Assembly: GCA_037355855.1 (NCBI GenBank)
Contig: CM074768.1
Span: 434,001 to 498,000, forward strand
Direction of reading: 5' to 3'
DNA: 64,000 bases
From: Pseudo-nitzschia pungens
Lineage: Eukaryota > Bacillariophyta > Bacillariophyceae > Bacillariales > Bacillariaceae
Shown here in pieces: positions 11,879 through 23,331 of this stretch (position 1 is its first letter; every line of letters begins with the position of its first letter). A program made the translations under genes and the position numbers. Under the pieces are notes generated by a model. That model saw only the letters and a list, made by a program, of their open reading frames with translations. It was not told the DNA's origin and did not search any database.

Positions 11879-12202
11879 ATGACCCACCGACAATCCTTCT
11901 CACGCCGCTGTTGCCTTCGCCGCGGACTCCTGGTGGTTGCCCTGGTGTTGATGATGATCCTGACCCTCGTGCCGGCAGTCCTGGGACAAAACGGCGGCCG
12001 CCAGCGGGGAGCGGGCGTAAAATCGGCGGCGGAAAAGATGCGCTGGAGGAAAAAGTCGGCGTCGGAAAAGATGCTCTGGATGAAAAAGTCGGCATCGGAA
12101 AAGATGCGCTGGCGAAAGTCGGTGCAGTCAAAGACAAGGTCGGAAAAACAACGATGGCGCATGGAGAGAAGGATGATGAGGGGGCAGATGGAGGAGCTGT
12201 AA
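11879..12202 (+). CDS. Small signal-peptide protein with 36-bp tandem repeats; reading frame ambiguous
   Basis: The ATG at 11879 (context AACA-ATG-A) opens a clear secretory signal peptide, with a basic start followed by LLVVALVLMMILTLVPAVLG. Three tandem copies of a roughly 36-bp unit follow at 12018-12120. In the signal-peptide frame the repeats give basic KSASEKMLWMK-type units ending at 12202. In the frame one base back they give amphipathic GKDALEEKVGV-type units, LEA-like, running to 12276. Differences between copies are milder in that second frame (synonymous, Glu/Asp, Val/Ile), which suggests it is the selected one. A frameshift between signal peptide and repeats, or a misplaced base, is therefore possible. 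No family is recognised. Confidence 0.5.
   Translation: MTHRQSFSRRCCLRRGLLVVALVLMMILTLVPAVLGQNGGRQRGAGVKSAAEKMRWRKKSASEKMLWMKKSASEKMRWRKSVQSKTRSEKQRWRMERRMMRGQMEEL
12018..12120. repeat. Three tandem copies of a ~36-bp coding repeat
   Basis: Units beginning TCGGCGKCGGAAAAGATG follow one another. The third is shortened by three bases. All three forward frames matter here because two stay open through the array. Confidence 0.85.
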
Positions 12203-12276
12203 TGCAACGCACAAACAAGCATTGTTTTCATTGTTGGAACCCATTGCTTGGAACGCAACAGCAGTGGGCGTCATGA

Positions 12277-13366
12277 ATGGGTTGAGCATCCTTGGTCATC
12301 GCCAATCCGAAACAATCCGTGCTAGCCCTCTCGTGCGCATGATCCCAGGGCGAGAAACGCCTTTCATGCCTTTAGTTTTTGTTTTTGTGACTTACAAATC
12401 AAAGAGTGTTTCCTTCTTAATTGATAAACAAAAAAGTAAGATGAACAATAATAGTAAAAGTTCGTTATCCGTTTCAGAAAATGTGAACAGTGACCGATTC
12501 CGGAATGTTCCGAATAGGTGATGCCTTCGTCAAGAACTGTGTAGAATCAGTCGATGGTAAACGGATCGCCCGTGACGGAGACAGGACGACAAAACCGTCG
12601 CTGCGGAGCTGGTCGTTGCTCGTGAATTGTGTCAGAGCTCGCAAGTGCTGCCACATTATCCACAGCAGCATTCAGTCCAACACACAGGGAAGGGAGATGA
12701 CAAACAACTCATTGTCCATCGAGTCGCGATTGGACTTGCAAAAGGCTATTCGATAGCAGCAGCAATTCTACCATCAAGACGACAAGGAAATGTTTCCTTC
12801 TTGTACTACAGGTTCTCGATCGCGGTGAATGAAATATTCCAACCATCCTCATCAACCGCATTTGTCAAAACTATCCGGAAGAACCCACCCCATAATACCA
12901 ATATTGACATGAACCGTGCTCCGTGATGATGGGTGTCCTTGCGTTGGCGGTGCAACTACCCACAGAAACATTGTCTAGTGGAGAATCCACTCCGAATGAA
13001 ACCTAGACACAATACATTACATCACAGGAATGCCATTCCAGTAGCTGCCGAGAGAATCTCGGGTCCTCTCTCATCCCTGAAGGGATCCCGATCCAATGGA
13101 ATCGAATCGAATCGAATCGAATCCCTTCCTTCCAACTCGGCAAGAGGTCTTGGATTGCCTTACATTCTATGCAGACTTCCTCCTGGTGGACACATTGCAT
13201 GCAAGATTAGCCTCTGATGATAACAAAATTGATAGTTATACTGCTGTGATACAAAGCAATTGTAGCAATAACAATGATCTAGTGATGCAATATCATTAAA
13301 GTACTAGCAGTGATCTGCACCCCGAATCGTGGTTTCGAAAATCCATCGTGGATCTTCGTGTCCCCG
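12277..13366. other. Intergenic spacer
   Basis: Only short unconvincing ORFs are present. A pentanucleotide (AATCG)n run lies at 13100-13122. The right end would include the 3' flank of the minus-strand kinase. Confidence 0.5.
13100..13122. repeat. Pentanucleotide array (AATCG)n
   Basis: About four and a half tandem 5-bp copies lie between the amphipathic-repeat locus and the kinase. Confidence 0.8.
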
Positions 13367-15274
13367 CTAGGATTCGGCGCGGCTCCCCCGACTCCGCGGG
13401 GAGGAACGAACACGGTTGATGCTTCGCCTGCGGACAGTGCGCGCGAAAGAATCGTCCCGTTTTTCTTCCTCTTGGTCTGCCTCGGTAGGATCAGAATGAT
13501 GATGATGATCCAGCTCGAGGCAGGCCTCCCGGAGGCAATCGCGGAGCTCGGCCATGGTTGGCCGGAGGCAAATCATGCGGTTCCACGTCGCCTCGATCCC
13601 CGCCGAGACGACCCCCGACCACGGCATCCACCGGGCGGAGGAACTCGCAAAGGAAGAAGAGGACCACTGCGATGGCAGTGCCGACGGCAGTGACGATGAT
13701 GAATGCGATGACAACTGCGAGAGCGACGCCGAAAACCGAGAGCTCCCGAAGGGATCCCCCGGATCGCACAGGCCCCTCGAGCCCCTCCAGACGGTCTCCT
13801 TCATGTCGGACATCCCGCAGCCCTCGAAGGGTTTGTGCAGGGCGAGGATTTCCCAGGCCACCACCCCAAAGGAATAGACGTCGCACTTTGTGTTGTAGGG
13901 ACGCTTACGGCCGACCTCGGGGGCCATGTACCGGGGAGATCCACAGAATCCCGTCATGCGAAAGACCGCGGTCGGGTCGCCGGTAAAGGGGAGCTCCCTT
14001 GCGAATCCAAAGTCAAAGAGGGTGAGGTTTCCCAGGCCGTTGAAGCCAATATTGCTGGGCTTGATGTCCCGGTGGATGATCCCGTGCCGGTGCAGGTGGG
14101 CCAGGGCGCTCGCCAGATCCCGGCAGGCTACGAGGCGCTCCCTCCGGTGGTGATGCCCGTCGAGGTGGCGGTCCTCGTTCGATTTCGATTTCGATTTCGA
14201 TGTTGATCTCGCTTTGGCGTTCTGCTGCTTCCAAACCTCCAGCTTGGTGTCCAGCGTTCCGTAGAGCCGGTCCAGGACCAAAAAGTAGTCCTCGTGAAAG
14301 GGAGAAGCGGTGGCGGCCACGCCGTGCAGCCGGACGATGTGGGGATGGTGCGGGAGAGAGGCGAGGACCCGTGTCTCGGTGGCAATGTCCACCATGCTCT
14401 GCACCAGGGTAGAGCTCTTGCCATGCACAATCTTGTGCCGGAGTCCCTTGAGGACGTACTTGCCCTCGCCGTCTCCGCCGTCTCGAAAGCTGCTGGCCAG
14501 GAGCGTCCTCGCCACGGGGTTGAGGTTCCGGTTGCTGTCGAGCGGGGAGTTTTCCTTGTCACTGATGCAGGTGCTGGTGGTTGTGCTGCTGTAGTTGCTG
14601 CTGCTTGAAGAAGAGCTGCTTGTGGTGCTGCAGCTGTCGCTGGCGAGCGAGTCTTCGGTTGGTTCTTGTCGGTCTCGCGTGCTGCGTCGATACCGGGAGT
14701 AGTGTCTGTTCTTGTTCTTGCGAAGCGAGATTCCCTTCACTTCACAAACGAACCCAAAGGCACCCTTGCCGAGTTTCTTTCCGGAATGAATCTCGTCCGG
14801 AAAGAACCTGGGAAGCGTTTCGTACCGGGACATTGAGGAGCGGTTGTGAATGTGAACGGGGTGGTAGCTCGAGTCATCATTGCCTTCGCTATCTGTATCG
14901 GTATCATCGCTTTTGTCGTTAAAATGTTCAGGTAGAGATCGCGGCGCTCGCTTCCTTCTGTATTCCGATTCCGCGCGGAGCCGGATTCGTTCGAGATCCC
15001 GCGACTTCATCTCCTGGCTTTTGTTGGAGTCAGTTTCTGGAAAGGATGCTGATTCGTCTTCGTCTTCGTCTTCTTGTTGTTGTTGATGACGTTGCTGTCG
15101 TTGTTGCCTTCGTTGTTTGCGGTGGGACAGGGAAGGAGAAACGGTGTGGTCGTCTTCTTTGTCTAGCTTTAGGCGACGGTCGCTGATGCTACTGCTGCCG
15201 CTGCTGCCGCCGCGCCGAAAAGGAATGGTAACCGGCGGAAAAGGTTGTGGGAGAAACGAGACAATTTCGGCCAT
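13367..15274 (-). CDS. Serine/threonine protein kinase
   Basis: The ATG at 15274 gives 635 residues; the frame upstream has no ATG. An N-terminal basic/Gln-rich, acidic region of about 150 residues precedes the kinase domain. The Gly loop (KKLGKGAFGFV) is at about 166-176. A Ser/Thr-rich insertion of roughly 90 residues separates it from the ATP-binding lysine (YVLKGL, about K276). The catalytic loop is HRDIKPSN (401-408), the metal site is DFG (421-423) and the activation segment ends in APE (451-453). RPTMAEL near the C-terminus is the subdomain XI Arg. A Ser-rich insertion lies between the APE lobe and RPT. All catalytic residues are present, so it should be active. Subfamily is not clear; it resembles the TKL/NEK-type kinases expanded in stramenopiles. 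No intron is needed. Confidence 0.9.
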   Translation of the reverse strand: MAEIVSFLPQPFPPVTIPFRRGGSSGSSSISDRRLKLDKEDDHTVSPSLSHRKQRRQQRQQRHQQQQEDEDEDESASFPETDSNKSQEMKSRDLERIRLRAESEYRRKRAPRSLPEHFNDKSDDTDTDSEGNDDSSYHPVHIHNRSSMSRYETLPRFFPDEIHSGKKLGKGAFGFVCEVKGISLRKNKNRHYSRYRRSTRDRQEPTEDSLASDSCSTTSSSSSSSSNYSSTTTSTCISDKENSPLDSNRNLNPVARTLLASSFRDGGDGEGKYVLKGLRHKIVHGKSSTLVQSMVDIATETRVLASLPHHPHIVRLHGVAATASPFHEDYFLVLDRLYGTLDTKLEVWKQQNAKARSTSKSKSKSNEDRHLDGHHHRRERLVACRDLASALAHLHRHGIIHRDIKPSNIGFNGLGNLTLFDFGFARELPFTGDPTAVFRMTGFCGSPRYMAPEVGRKRPYNTKCDVYSFGVVAWEILALHKPFEGCGMSDMKETVWRGSRGLCDPGDPFGSSRFSASLSQLSSHSSSSLPSALPSQWSSSSFASSSARWMPWSGVVSAGIEATWNRMICLRPTMAELRDCLREACLELDHHHHSDPTEADQEEEKRDDSFARTVRRRSINRVRSSPRSRGSRAES

Positions 15275-18064
15275 GGTGGTTCTGTAGCAGTATTGTTTGG
15301 GTGGTTCTTGTTCTTTAAAATTATACAAAGTATCATTGATGGACAACGCATATCTGTGATGGATTTGTTTGAATGAATCGCACACGCTACCAATGCGAGA
15401 GAAAGTCTTCCTTCGTTCGATAGTGCATCAGGAGGACTTCGGTATATGTAGCTAGCGAGCGAATGATAAATATTGCTTCGTAAATGCATTTTTTGTATTC
15501 CAGTGACAGATTCAACTTGTTACCGGTACTAACGCTTAAGAAGCGGTAATTACCGGTACTGGAACTTGGACAAAAGGGAACCGTGGTCGTAAATTCAATG
15601 GACAATGGATTCCGAGAAAAGACCTGTCAACTTTGCGGGACATCAAAAACAAGGTTCCATAATAGTGCGATTTTTCTTTATATACCGTATCCCCAAACGG
15701 AAAATGTCAACAAGGTCATGATTATATCTTATAGAAGACATTGAAGGGAAAAATACTGTACCCAACTCTTGACGAGAATCATTATCCCCTGGGGAATAAT
15801 TCAACAAGTTTATCAGAATTGAACGCAATACTGTGCTAAAAATCATTCCACCAACATACCGTAGAGTTTCTTAAGATTGCAAACACCAAATCTGTTGGTC
15901 GTTATTGATAAAATTTATATCTTTCTTAATGCAACAAGGATATAAGAACATCAGACCCGCATAAAAAAGTATCGCCACAACGAAGAAGAATTGAATGAGA
16001 TGCAAAATCCGAATAGTCATAGAGAGAAAGAAAATGGATCGTGTGTCGAGACACTGATTAATATATTCTCTCGTAGGCAGATGATACACTCTTCCAAAAA
16101 CAATGCCAGCAGCAGTCACAATGATTCAGAACCTGCTTGGGTAGAAACAGTGGGAAGGTGATTTCCGTTATCTGCCACGGATTGATGATTCACGAATACC
16201 GTACGGTACTTCTTTCAAACGGGTAAGCCTTAATTAGTAATTACGTACGGTACTACTACGTAAGTAATCTTACCGGTGATTGCTTCTTGCCAACTATTTC
16301 CACAACTAAGGTTACTAGTGGGGTAACCTTGCCTTACTACATACTACGAAGTACATACAAGTCGAATGAAAGCTTTCTACGGGTGACCATGACCCATTCA
16401 ACTGGCCACGACCGCTCGGATCCCCACCAAGAGAAAGATTACTTCTCACGGACAAGAAGTAGAACAAGAAGTTCAATGCGTAAGCCTTACCTTATGTGGG
16501 TGCCAACGAGTTTGTTCTCGTAGATTGCAGTACGGTAGCTCATTGAAGAACGTCACCTACTAGTAGTACTACTAGTGCTTGGATTACTAAGTACTTCCTA
16601 CTCAGGAGAGAACCTTACATTGCTACTAACTTCCGGCTTGCCATGTCATACTACTAATACTAGTAGTAAGGTTACTACTCGTAAATTACTAGTACTATCT
16701 CTGTTCCACTTTCACAGAAAGGATCCTCCTCCACAACCATTTGGTTGGCATTTGTAGAGAAAGCGCATCAAGAAACAAAAAGGTGAAAATCTGTTGCACT
16801 TCTTGCTACCGATACGACAGCCGGTACTACTAATAATGCTGGGTCATAGCAGGCACTCACCACCACCACCAGCACTCCTCCTTTTCTCTCCCTTGTGTAA
16901 GCAAAGAAATCAAGAAGTGCTGAATGATTTCAAGTTGTACCAAATAATTATAAAAATAAGAGATGATTGTTTTGCAATCATAACTCCTGTTCTTTGTTCT
17001 TGTTTGTCTTCACTTTGGCTTCCGAAAGCAACAGATATTATTCAACCGTGTGCTTGATTGTTGTTAAAATTCGTAGCTGTAGTCGTACCTATTAGCGGTA
17101 GCTAAAGAACATACTAGTCTACAGATGGCGAATACAAGCATTGGCAGCTTCGCGCCATCGAATTGGAGACACCAAACCGAACCGAACCGAACCAAACCAA
17201 ACCAAATCGAACAGCGGATGTGAGGGCGAGAGCGCTGGACAGCAATCGCGCGCAAAGCCATCAATCTCTTTTTCGGATATGCACTACAATTTTACGGTAA
17301 TTACAAGTACTAAAACGGCATTTTGTACAGTAATCTTATGTAATCCAACAAGTGCTTTCGTGATTGACAGCCCCTGTTGTCGGCGCCTGCTGCAACCTTA
17401 ACGTACCGGTAAGAGTAATCTTCCTCGTCCACATGCTTTTTTATTTTGAAGGAGTGAGGTTACCAGTAAACTTATTGCACATCGCACCAATCAACCGATT
17501 TCGATTATTTCATTATTGATTCTCAACGATCTTGGAATTTGCCGCACGGTAAATCCATCGAGATCCTTTCCGACAGAGCGAAAGCGGCACCCTGATTGTC
17601 GTTCCTACTTTCTTGCGGACGATTTTGTTTGGTTCGACAGACGCTAATACCCTGAGGTTCGGAAGAGTTGTTGCAGAAGCTACATCCCGTGCCTCAAACT
17701 CCAACCGAGGACAGATCATAGATAACCCAAGAATGCATTCCTGCCCCCGGACTCGCAACCCCGATTGTCCCACCCGACGATCACAACAGCAGCAGCAGAG
17801 ACGACCAACCACAGCAAAGAAGAAGACGACGACGACGACGATCCGGAAAGGGCAATCCAACGCAAGACGAAGACTCCCGAGGAAAGGATCGTTCTTGCTC
17901 TTGCTGCGCAACGGTCTGCCGTGTCGGAGAGGGTTCTTATTTCTGTTCCCAGAAAACGCAACCAAAGACTGTTCGTCGGCATCGACCGAGAGGCAGAAAC
18001 TCCCTCCTCGATCGTTCCTTGCTTCGGACGATTCGGAGGACCGCTATTGGTGCACACGATACTG
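15275..18064. other. Long intergenic spacer
   Basis: No gene is recognised in about 2.8 kb. It holds many GTAAGGTTAC / TACCGGTA words, TAC/TAG triplet runs at 16556-16580 and 16645-16690, and a (GAACC)n-like run near 17176-17200. Open frame continues upstream of the exonuclease start from about 17765 without an ATG, so an upstream exon or an earlier start cannot be excluded. Confidence 0.5.
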
Positions 18065-18452
18065 ATGCTGATGCTCCCGTGGATGCCGTCCTTTCTCCGG
18101 AGGCGGGGGTTCTGGGTTCCGGTGGTCCGTGCCCTGGCTCCGGTCCGCAATGCACGCGCGATGCGATTGATCCGACACGATCACCGAGTCGCGAAGGACA
18201 GTCCCCACCGATTCTTTGTTTCCTCGTCGCCGTCGTCTTCTTCCGCGGCCTGGGCGGTGGTCCCCGAGCTGGACGACTCGTTCCCGGACGACTACGATCC
18301 GGATGGAGCTTTTTTCGATGCATCATTATCGTCATCATCCTTTGAGATGGAACTTCCCCCACCCGACGAGGACATGGTCAACCCCTTTGCCTTTCCGATG
18401 CCGACCTTTTCGTACACCGAAGATGGAAACACCCTGGAAGACAACAGCCGAA

Positions 18453-18483
<31 letters not shown>

Positions 18484-20731
18484 AAACGATGTACGGGACA
18501 ACAACCCCGTCAGCCCGGCAGCCTTTGGGGTTCCGAGCTTTTCCGTAGAAGCACCGGCGCCGTACCCGTCCACCCACCACGATTCCTCCCCAAAGGATTC
18601 CGATGCGTCACCCCGAGGAGTTGGCAGCGGCGACGACGTGACGACTCCCGACTCGCCGGTTCTTGCCTCGTCGGAGCCGGAACGCAAGGAATCGAAAGCT
18701 CCCAGCACGAGTTCGAGCACGAGCACGAGTACCGCAAACGGGAACGCGTTGGAACCGGAGGAGTCTGTGCCTCCGCCGGTCTCCGCCGACTCGGTCTCTG
18801 GTTCCGGAGAGGACCGGATTGGTTCCGCCAAAGCTTCCGCCGATGAGGCAGACACCAGCACCAGCAGCACCACCAGTATCGTGTCGGAGGAACCCTTTGT
18901 CCCCTTGGCTTCCGTCGCGGACGACACCGGTAGGACGCGGGACGAACCACCCCCGGCGCCACCGGTCGCTCCCCTCCGATTGACTGCCCGAGCATCCGAT
19001 TCCGGTTCGGATTCGGGTTCCAAACCGCTCGTTCCATCGATCGAGTCCAACGGATTCGACGACCTGGTCGACTCGCTGAAGGCGCGGCTCGCCAACGCGG
19101 AACGGGAAATCCGGGTCGTGGTCGGGGAAGAGGGCCACCACGAAACCCCCGGGAAAACCGTCAACCTCAACAGCCCCAAGCAGGTCTCGCAGCTCTTGTT
19201 CGGACGGCCCGACATGTCCACCAACAAGGAGACGCTCGAGGGAATGGCGGGGTCCAACATCCTCGCCAAGCTGGTCCTGGAATACCGCGACGCCAAACGG
19301 AAGCTCAACAAGGCGCTCAGGGACCGGGACATTCGGGAGGAACGACAACAGCTCCAGCAAAAGCAGCAACAGCAACAGCAAGACTCGTCGTCGTCGTCGA
19401 GTTCGTCGGTCCGCCCCCGGACGACCACTGCGACAACCAGCAAGGATCCCGTCCTGCTCTTCGACACGAGCTCCTTCATTTTCCGGGCCTACTACAGCTC
19501 GCCACCCATCCACCGGGGGCGGGACGGAATGCCCGTGGGGGCCGTCATGGGCTTTTGCAGCATGATGAACAAGCTGTTGCTGACCTCCATGCTCAAGGGA
19601 GAGACACCCCGGCTCATTCACTGCCTCGACGCTCCGGGGTCCTCCTTTCGGAACGACCTCTATCCCGACTACAAGGCCCACCGGCCGCCCTGCCCGCTGG
19701 ATCTGGTCCCGCAGTTCGAGCTCATCAACAAGGCCGCCAGGGCCTACGGGATGATCCAGATCCAGGCCGACGGCTTCGAGGCGGACGACGTGATTGCGAC
19801 CCTGGCCACCGTGGGGAGCCAGACCGAGGGACTGGACGTGAGGATCCTGAGCGGGGACAAGGACCTGATGCAGCTCATCACCGAGGACGAAGAGCTTCGC
19901 AACGAAAACGACAACAACAACGACAACAACAACGAGACCCGCAGCAATGGATCCGTGCACATGATGGATCCCATGACCAGCAAGATCTGGACCCACGAGG
20001 CGGTCCTGACCAAGTGGGGAGTCAGGGCCTCCCAGCTGGGGGACGTCCTGGCACTGGCCGGCGACAAGGCCGACAACGTCCCGGGGGTTCCCGGCATCGG
20101 ACCCAAGATTGCCGCTTCGCTGCTGGAGGAATTCGAGACCCTGGAGGCCCTCCTGGAGCAGACCGACAAGATACCCCAGCCCAAGCGCCGGGAGAAACTC
20201 GAGCAGCACGCCGAGTCGGCCCGAATCTCCCGGGAGTTGGTGGAACTCAAGCGGGACCTGGACTGGTCCCAGCTGGAGGCCTTTTACCCGGCGGGGAGCG
20301 ACGACGACTGGGACGACGGCGCGGGGGGATCCCGGGCGGTGGGCGTGTCGCTGCGGGAAACGACCCGCGTGGGGGACCTGCGGATGGAGCCGATCAATGC
20401 GGACCGGATCCTTGCCTTTTACGACGAAATGGGATTCTACACGCTCAAGCAGCGGTTGCTGGACCGGCTGGCGGCGGGAGGTGGCAACAGCAATGGAGGC
20501 GGCAATAGAGGCAGCAGTACAACGAACAGCAGCGCGGACGCAAAGCCCAACCAGCAGAGCAGTCCGGCCAAACCAAAGCAGGGAGGCGCGTCCCCGCGAG
20601 CTTCGCCTACAGCATCCTCGGCATCGGCATCGAAAGACAAACCGAAAAAGAAAGCATCCAAACGCAATTTTTGGGAAAAGAAGACGAGATCCATACCCAA
20701 ACCAGACGAATACAAGGACGTTCCCTTTTGA
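18065..20731 (+). CDS. PolA-type 5'-3' exonuclease (FEN superfamily), probably organelle-targeted
   Basis: The ATG at 18065 gives 888 residues. The first roughly 60 residues are hydrophobic and Arg-rich with no acidic residue before about residue 40, like a mitochondrial or plastid leader. A long Ser/Pro/acidic low-complexity region follows. The nuclease domain starts near residue 460 (LLFDTSSFIFRAYYS). It shows the acidic metal-binding residues of the family in DAPGSSFR, GFEADDVIATLA and ILSGDKDLMQL, and the helix-3-turn-helix DNA-binding segment GDKADNVPGVPGIGPK. A poly-Asn insertion lies between these motifs. There is no polymerase or 3'-5' exonuclease domain, so it is a stand-alone flap/5' nuclease like bacterial ExoIX or the N-terminal part of PolI. 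It would act on RNA primers or flaps in organellar DNA; the location is inference. The C-terminus is Lys-rich. Confidence 0.9.
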
Positions 20732-21608
20732 AGAAACAAGAGAAATTCCAAGTGGAGTGGACGAATGAACCGATCGCTTTCAACAAATGATTGCAACTCA
20801 ACTCAAAGTGCAACACACAAGACGCAAGATGCAATGCAATATGCGGTGTTTCGAAGTTACCCGCCAGACTCGTACATCGTTTTTTGATTTTGATGAATGA
20901 ATGAATTTATGGTGAAAAAATCACCGTTTTTGGAATGTGGGAATTTGGGGGCTTGCTGATTTTCCGTCAATGCGGTCCCCTGAATCGTCCTGCCTAATGC
21001 ACTTTGCTACACGCTGGAGTCGCAACATAAATACGAGTACCGGTAGCTGGTTTCAAGTTGCTGAATATTATCGATACAGCTATTGCCGTTGCTAATAGTA
21101 TTCTAAAGATAACGTGGAGTAATTTTATTAAAATTTCATCGCGTTACTGAAGATCTGTCACCTACCGGTACATTATAATATTATCATTCGGTATTAGTTT
21201 TTGATACATTTTTATCAACGAATAGTAACGTACGCCTCTCCGTGAGATCGAAACAGCTAAATCCGTCACGCTACCCAACGCTCACCAATATTCTGTGAAT
21301 CCGATTCTTTCCAAGACAAAGTGTTCAAAGTCCTCTGGCCTACCGGTACTTTGACCATTCATCATCATCTTCAGTTCAACTCGATGTCTTCTTTCTGTCG
21401 TGAGAAATCAAATTCCTACATTTAATCATTACTTGTACGCTTGTTTCATATTCGTAACAGGTTCAGCTGTTCTTAATTGTAAAGGATATTATTTGTTTAA
21501 CACTCAAAAATTGTAAAATTGAATCAAGCATTCGTCAGCCCGGTGATTGTAGCGCACACCCCTTGTGGCAAAACTCGCGAGCGCTATCGATGCGAGGTGG
21601 CACTCTCC
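20732..21608. other. Convergent intergenic region
   Basis: It separates the 3' ends of the plus-strand exonuclease and the minus-strand gene at 21609-22640. It is AT-rich, with TACCGGTA words at about 21045, 21170 and 21350. No gene is seen. Confidence 0.5.
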
Positions 21609-22640
21609 TCACTCCTCGCCATCGAACAAATCCGCGGCGTAGATGTCCTCCGCGACGAGGGCATCAATCCGGGCGGTTTCTAGTGCGTGCTCCACGGCTG
21701 GCCGCACCGCCTTCCGGTAGGCATTGGAAATGGCCACATCGGGATCCTCCAGGGGGACCACGTTGCTGCAACCACATTCCCCCTGTAGCTCCCTTTGTAC
21801 ACGCTGCACAGTTTGCTCCTCCCTGACGGCGCTTCGAGAAGTGTTCTTGTTGATGCGCCTTCGGGCCTTGCCCCTGGGGAATTCCTGTTCGAGGCCCCGC
21901 ATGCAAAAAAGATCGCTGTCGTCAAAGTAGTCCCAGTAGTATGGTTCTACCTGACCGTCGGGGCATGAGTCAATGCTATCGACGGTACTGCTGTCTATGG
22001 TGTTGCATTCGTTGCTGTATATGGTACTGCATTCGTCCCGTCGGTCGTCCACGTCGACGCCCTGCTCCACAAGGCACCGAATCTGTTGTCTGAGCTCCCT
22101 GTGGATTACTGCCAGATCGGTTTCGGAATAGTACTTGGCTTCGATCTCTTGCAGAGGTGTGTTCTCCAGCAAAGGGATTTTTCGGATCTTGACCCTGCGG
22201 TTAAAGGTCACAGTTCGGGGGGATTCCTCGATCTTCGTAGGTGCTTCGGAAAGGATAGAAGCGGAACCAGAAGTGTTGCTCGAACTTTCGTCGCGGTTAT
22301 CGCATACATTCCTTGAGCTCCTTTGGGCCCGATTTTTCCGTGTTTTCCGGATAGCCCGTTGGGAACCAGATCGTTTTTGTTCCTTGTCGATCTCTACTAG
22401 TGTTTCTGGATTAGTCGTGTTTTCTCGGGGAGGAGACGATGGCGACTTTTTCGCGGAGATCTTGGGTGATTTCTTTAGCGGAGAAACAGAAAAAGAAGGT
22501 GGACTCGGTGTTCGATCCTTTCGTTTCTCAGCGTGAAGACTTCGAGGACACAGCACATGTAGAGATGACGGTTCATCAAAGTCATTGTCCGACGATGTCA
22601 GTGGCAATGGTATGTTCAAGTCTTGTACGGAAGGCATCAT
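21609..22640 (-). CDS. Diatom-type hypothetical protein with VxFxxxV and RGLE motifs
   Basis: A 343-residue single-exon ORF starts at paired Met codons (22640, 22637). The first 150 residues are Ser/Lys/Arg-rich and disordered, with repeated SPPxxS-type motifs. A core follows at about residues 150-260: TVTFNRRVKIRKIPL, an acidic Tyr-containing stretch (IEAKYYSETDLAVIHRELR), then CMRGLEQEF. I recognise this arrangement (V-x-F ... V-R-x-I, a Tyr/acidic helix, then RGLE) from many uncharacterised diatom proteins, but no function is known to me. The tail is an Ala-rich helix (VRPAVEHALETARIDALVAEDIYAADLF). Confidence 0.75.
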   Translation of the reverse strand: MMPSVQDLNIPLPLTSSDNDFDEPSSLHVLCPRSLHAEKRKDRTPSPPSFSVSPLKKSPKISAKKSPSSPPRENTTNPETLVEIDKEQKRSGSQRAIRKTRKNRAQRSSRNVCDNRDESSSNTSGSASILSEAPTKIEESPRTVTFNRRVKIRKIPLLENTPLQEIEAKYYSETDLAVIHRELRQQIRCLVEQGVDVDDRRDECSTIYSNECNTIDSSTVDSIDSCPDGQVEPYYWDYFDDSDLFCMRGLEQEFPRGKARRRINKNTSRSAVREEQTVQRVQRELQGECGCSNVVPLEDPDVAISNAYRKAVRPAVEHALETARIDALVAEDIYAADLFDGEE

Positions 22641-23331
22641 GATGGCAGGTATGGATTTGTGCGATTATATCCGTTTGAATTGTATTCTTTGGCACTTTCA
22701 GGATTTTATGTTATCAGTGACATATATCACTGAACTGTTGTCCTCTTCAGAATCTCAGCAAGGTGCTTGGCGCAAAGATTTTGGACAAGCCATCTAGCTC
22801 GTGCGGTATTGTACAGTTTTTCAGGTGTCCTGTGCACTATGAGCGTTATTTTGGAAATGAGATGAGAAGAGGATAGGATAGGACCCCAAGAACGAAGCTA
22901 CGTGTTTGTTCATGGTTTTCAGAAATGCAGGTATCATGATACTTTTGAAAGTTTTTAAGGCATAGTTATTATAACGAAATAGCCAATGGTAGTGAGACGC
23001 TCAAGAGACATTACGATCACAGGCACTTCTCGTGTGTGTTAAAAGACATTTCAATTTCATTTTCAATTAACCAAAATAGGTCGTGGAAGAAGGGTTCTAT
23101 CTATACCATTCTTTGGAGATGTCTATAAGGACCGAAGTCCCCCTACATATCGAACCCGCTTGTAGTATAGATATTTTTGGGTCTTGGGACTCGTGATATT
23201 GATCTTGTTTGCTTTAGTTCTACGGTGACGAGTCGATCTTGGAAGCCTTGTCTCTTGCTATAAATCAATCTTGCGAAGTATTATTATGCCAGATACTGCC
23301 GATTCAGGATTCAGTCTCCAGAGAGCAGAGA
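22641..23331. other. Intergenic spacer
   Basis: No gene is seen. It is AT-rich sequence between the 5' end of the minus-strand gene at 22640 and a tandem duplication. Confidence 0.5.

Noticed and set aside
11605..12258. 217-codon minus-strand open frame over the amphipathic-repeat locus
   Set aside because: The plus-strand signal peptide and the copy-to-copy substitution pattern favour plus-strand coding, and the minus product has no recognisable feature apart from the antisense repeats.
18608..20209. 533-codon minus-strand open frame
   Set aside because: Antisense to the exonuclease, whose strong GC3 bias keeps the opposite strand free of stops.
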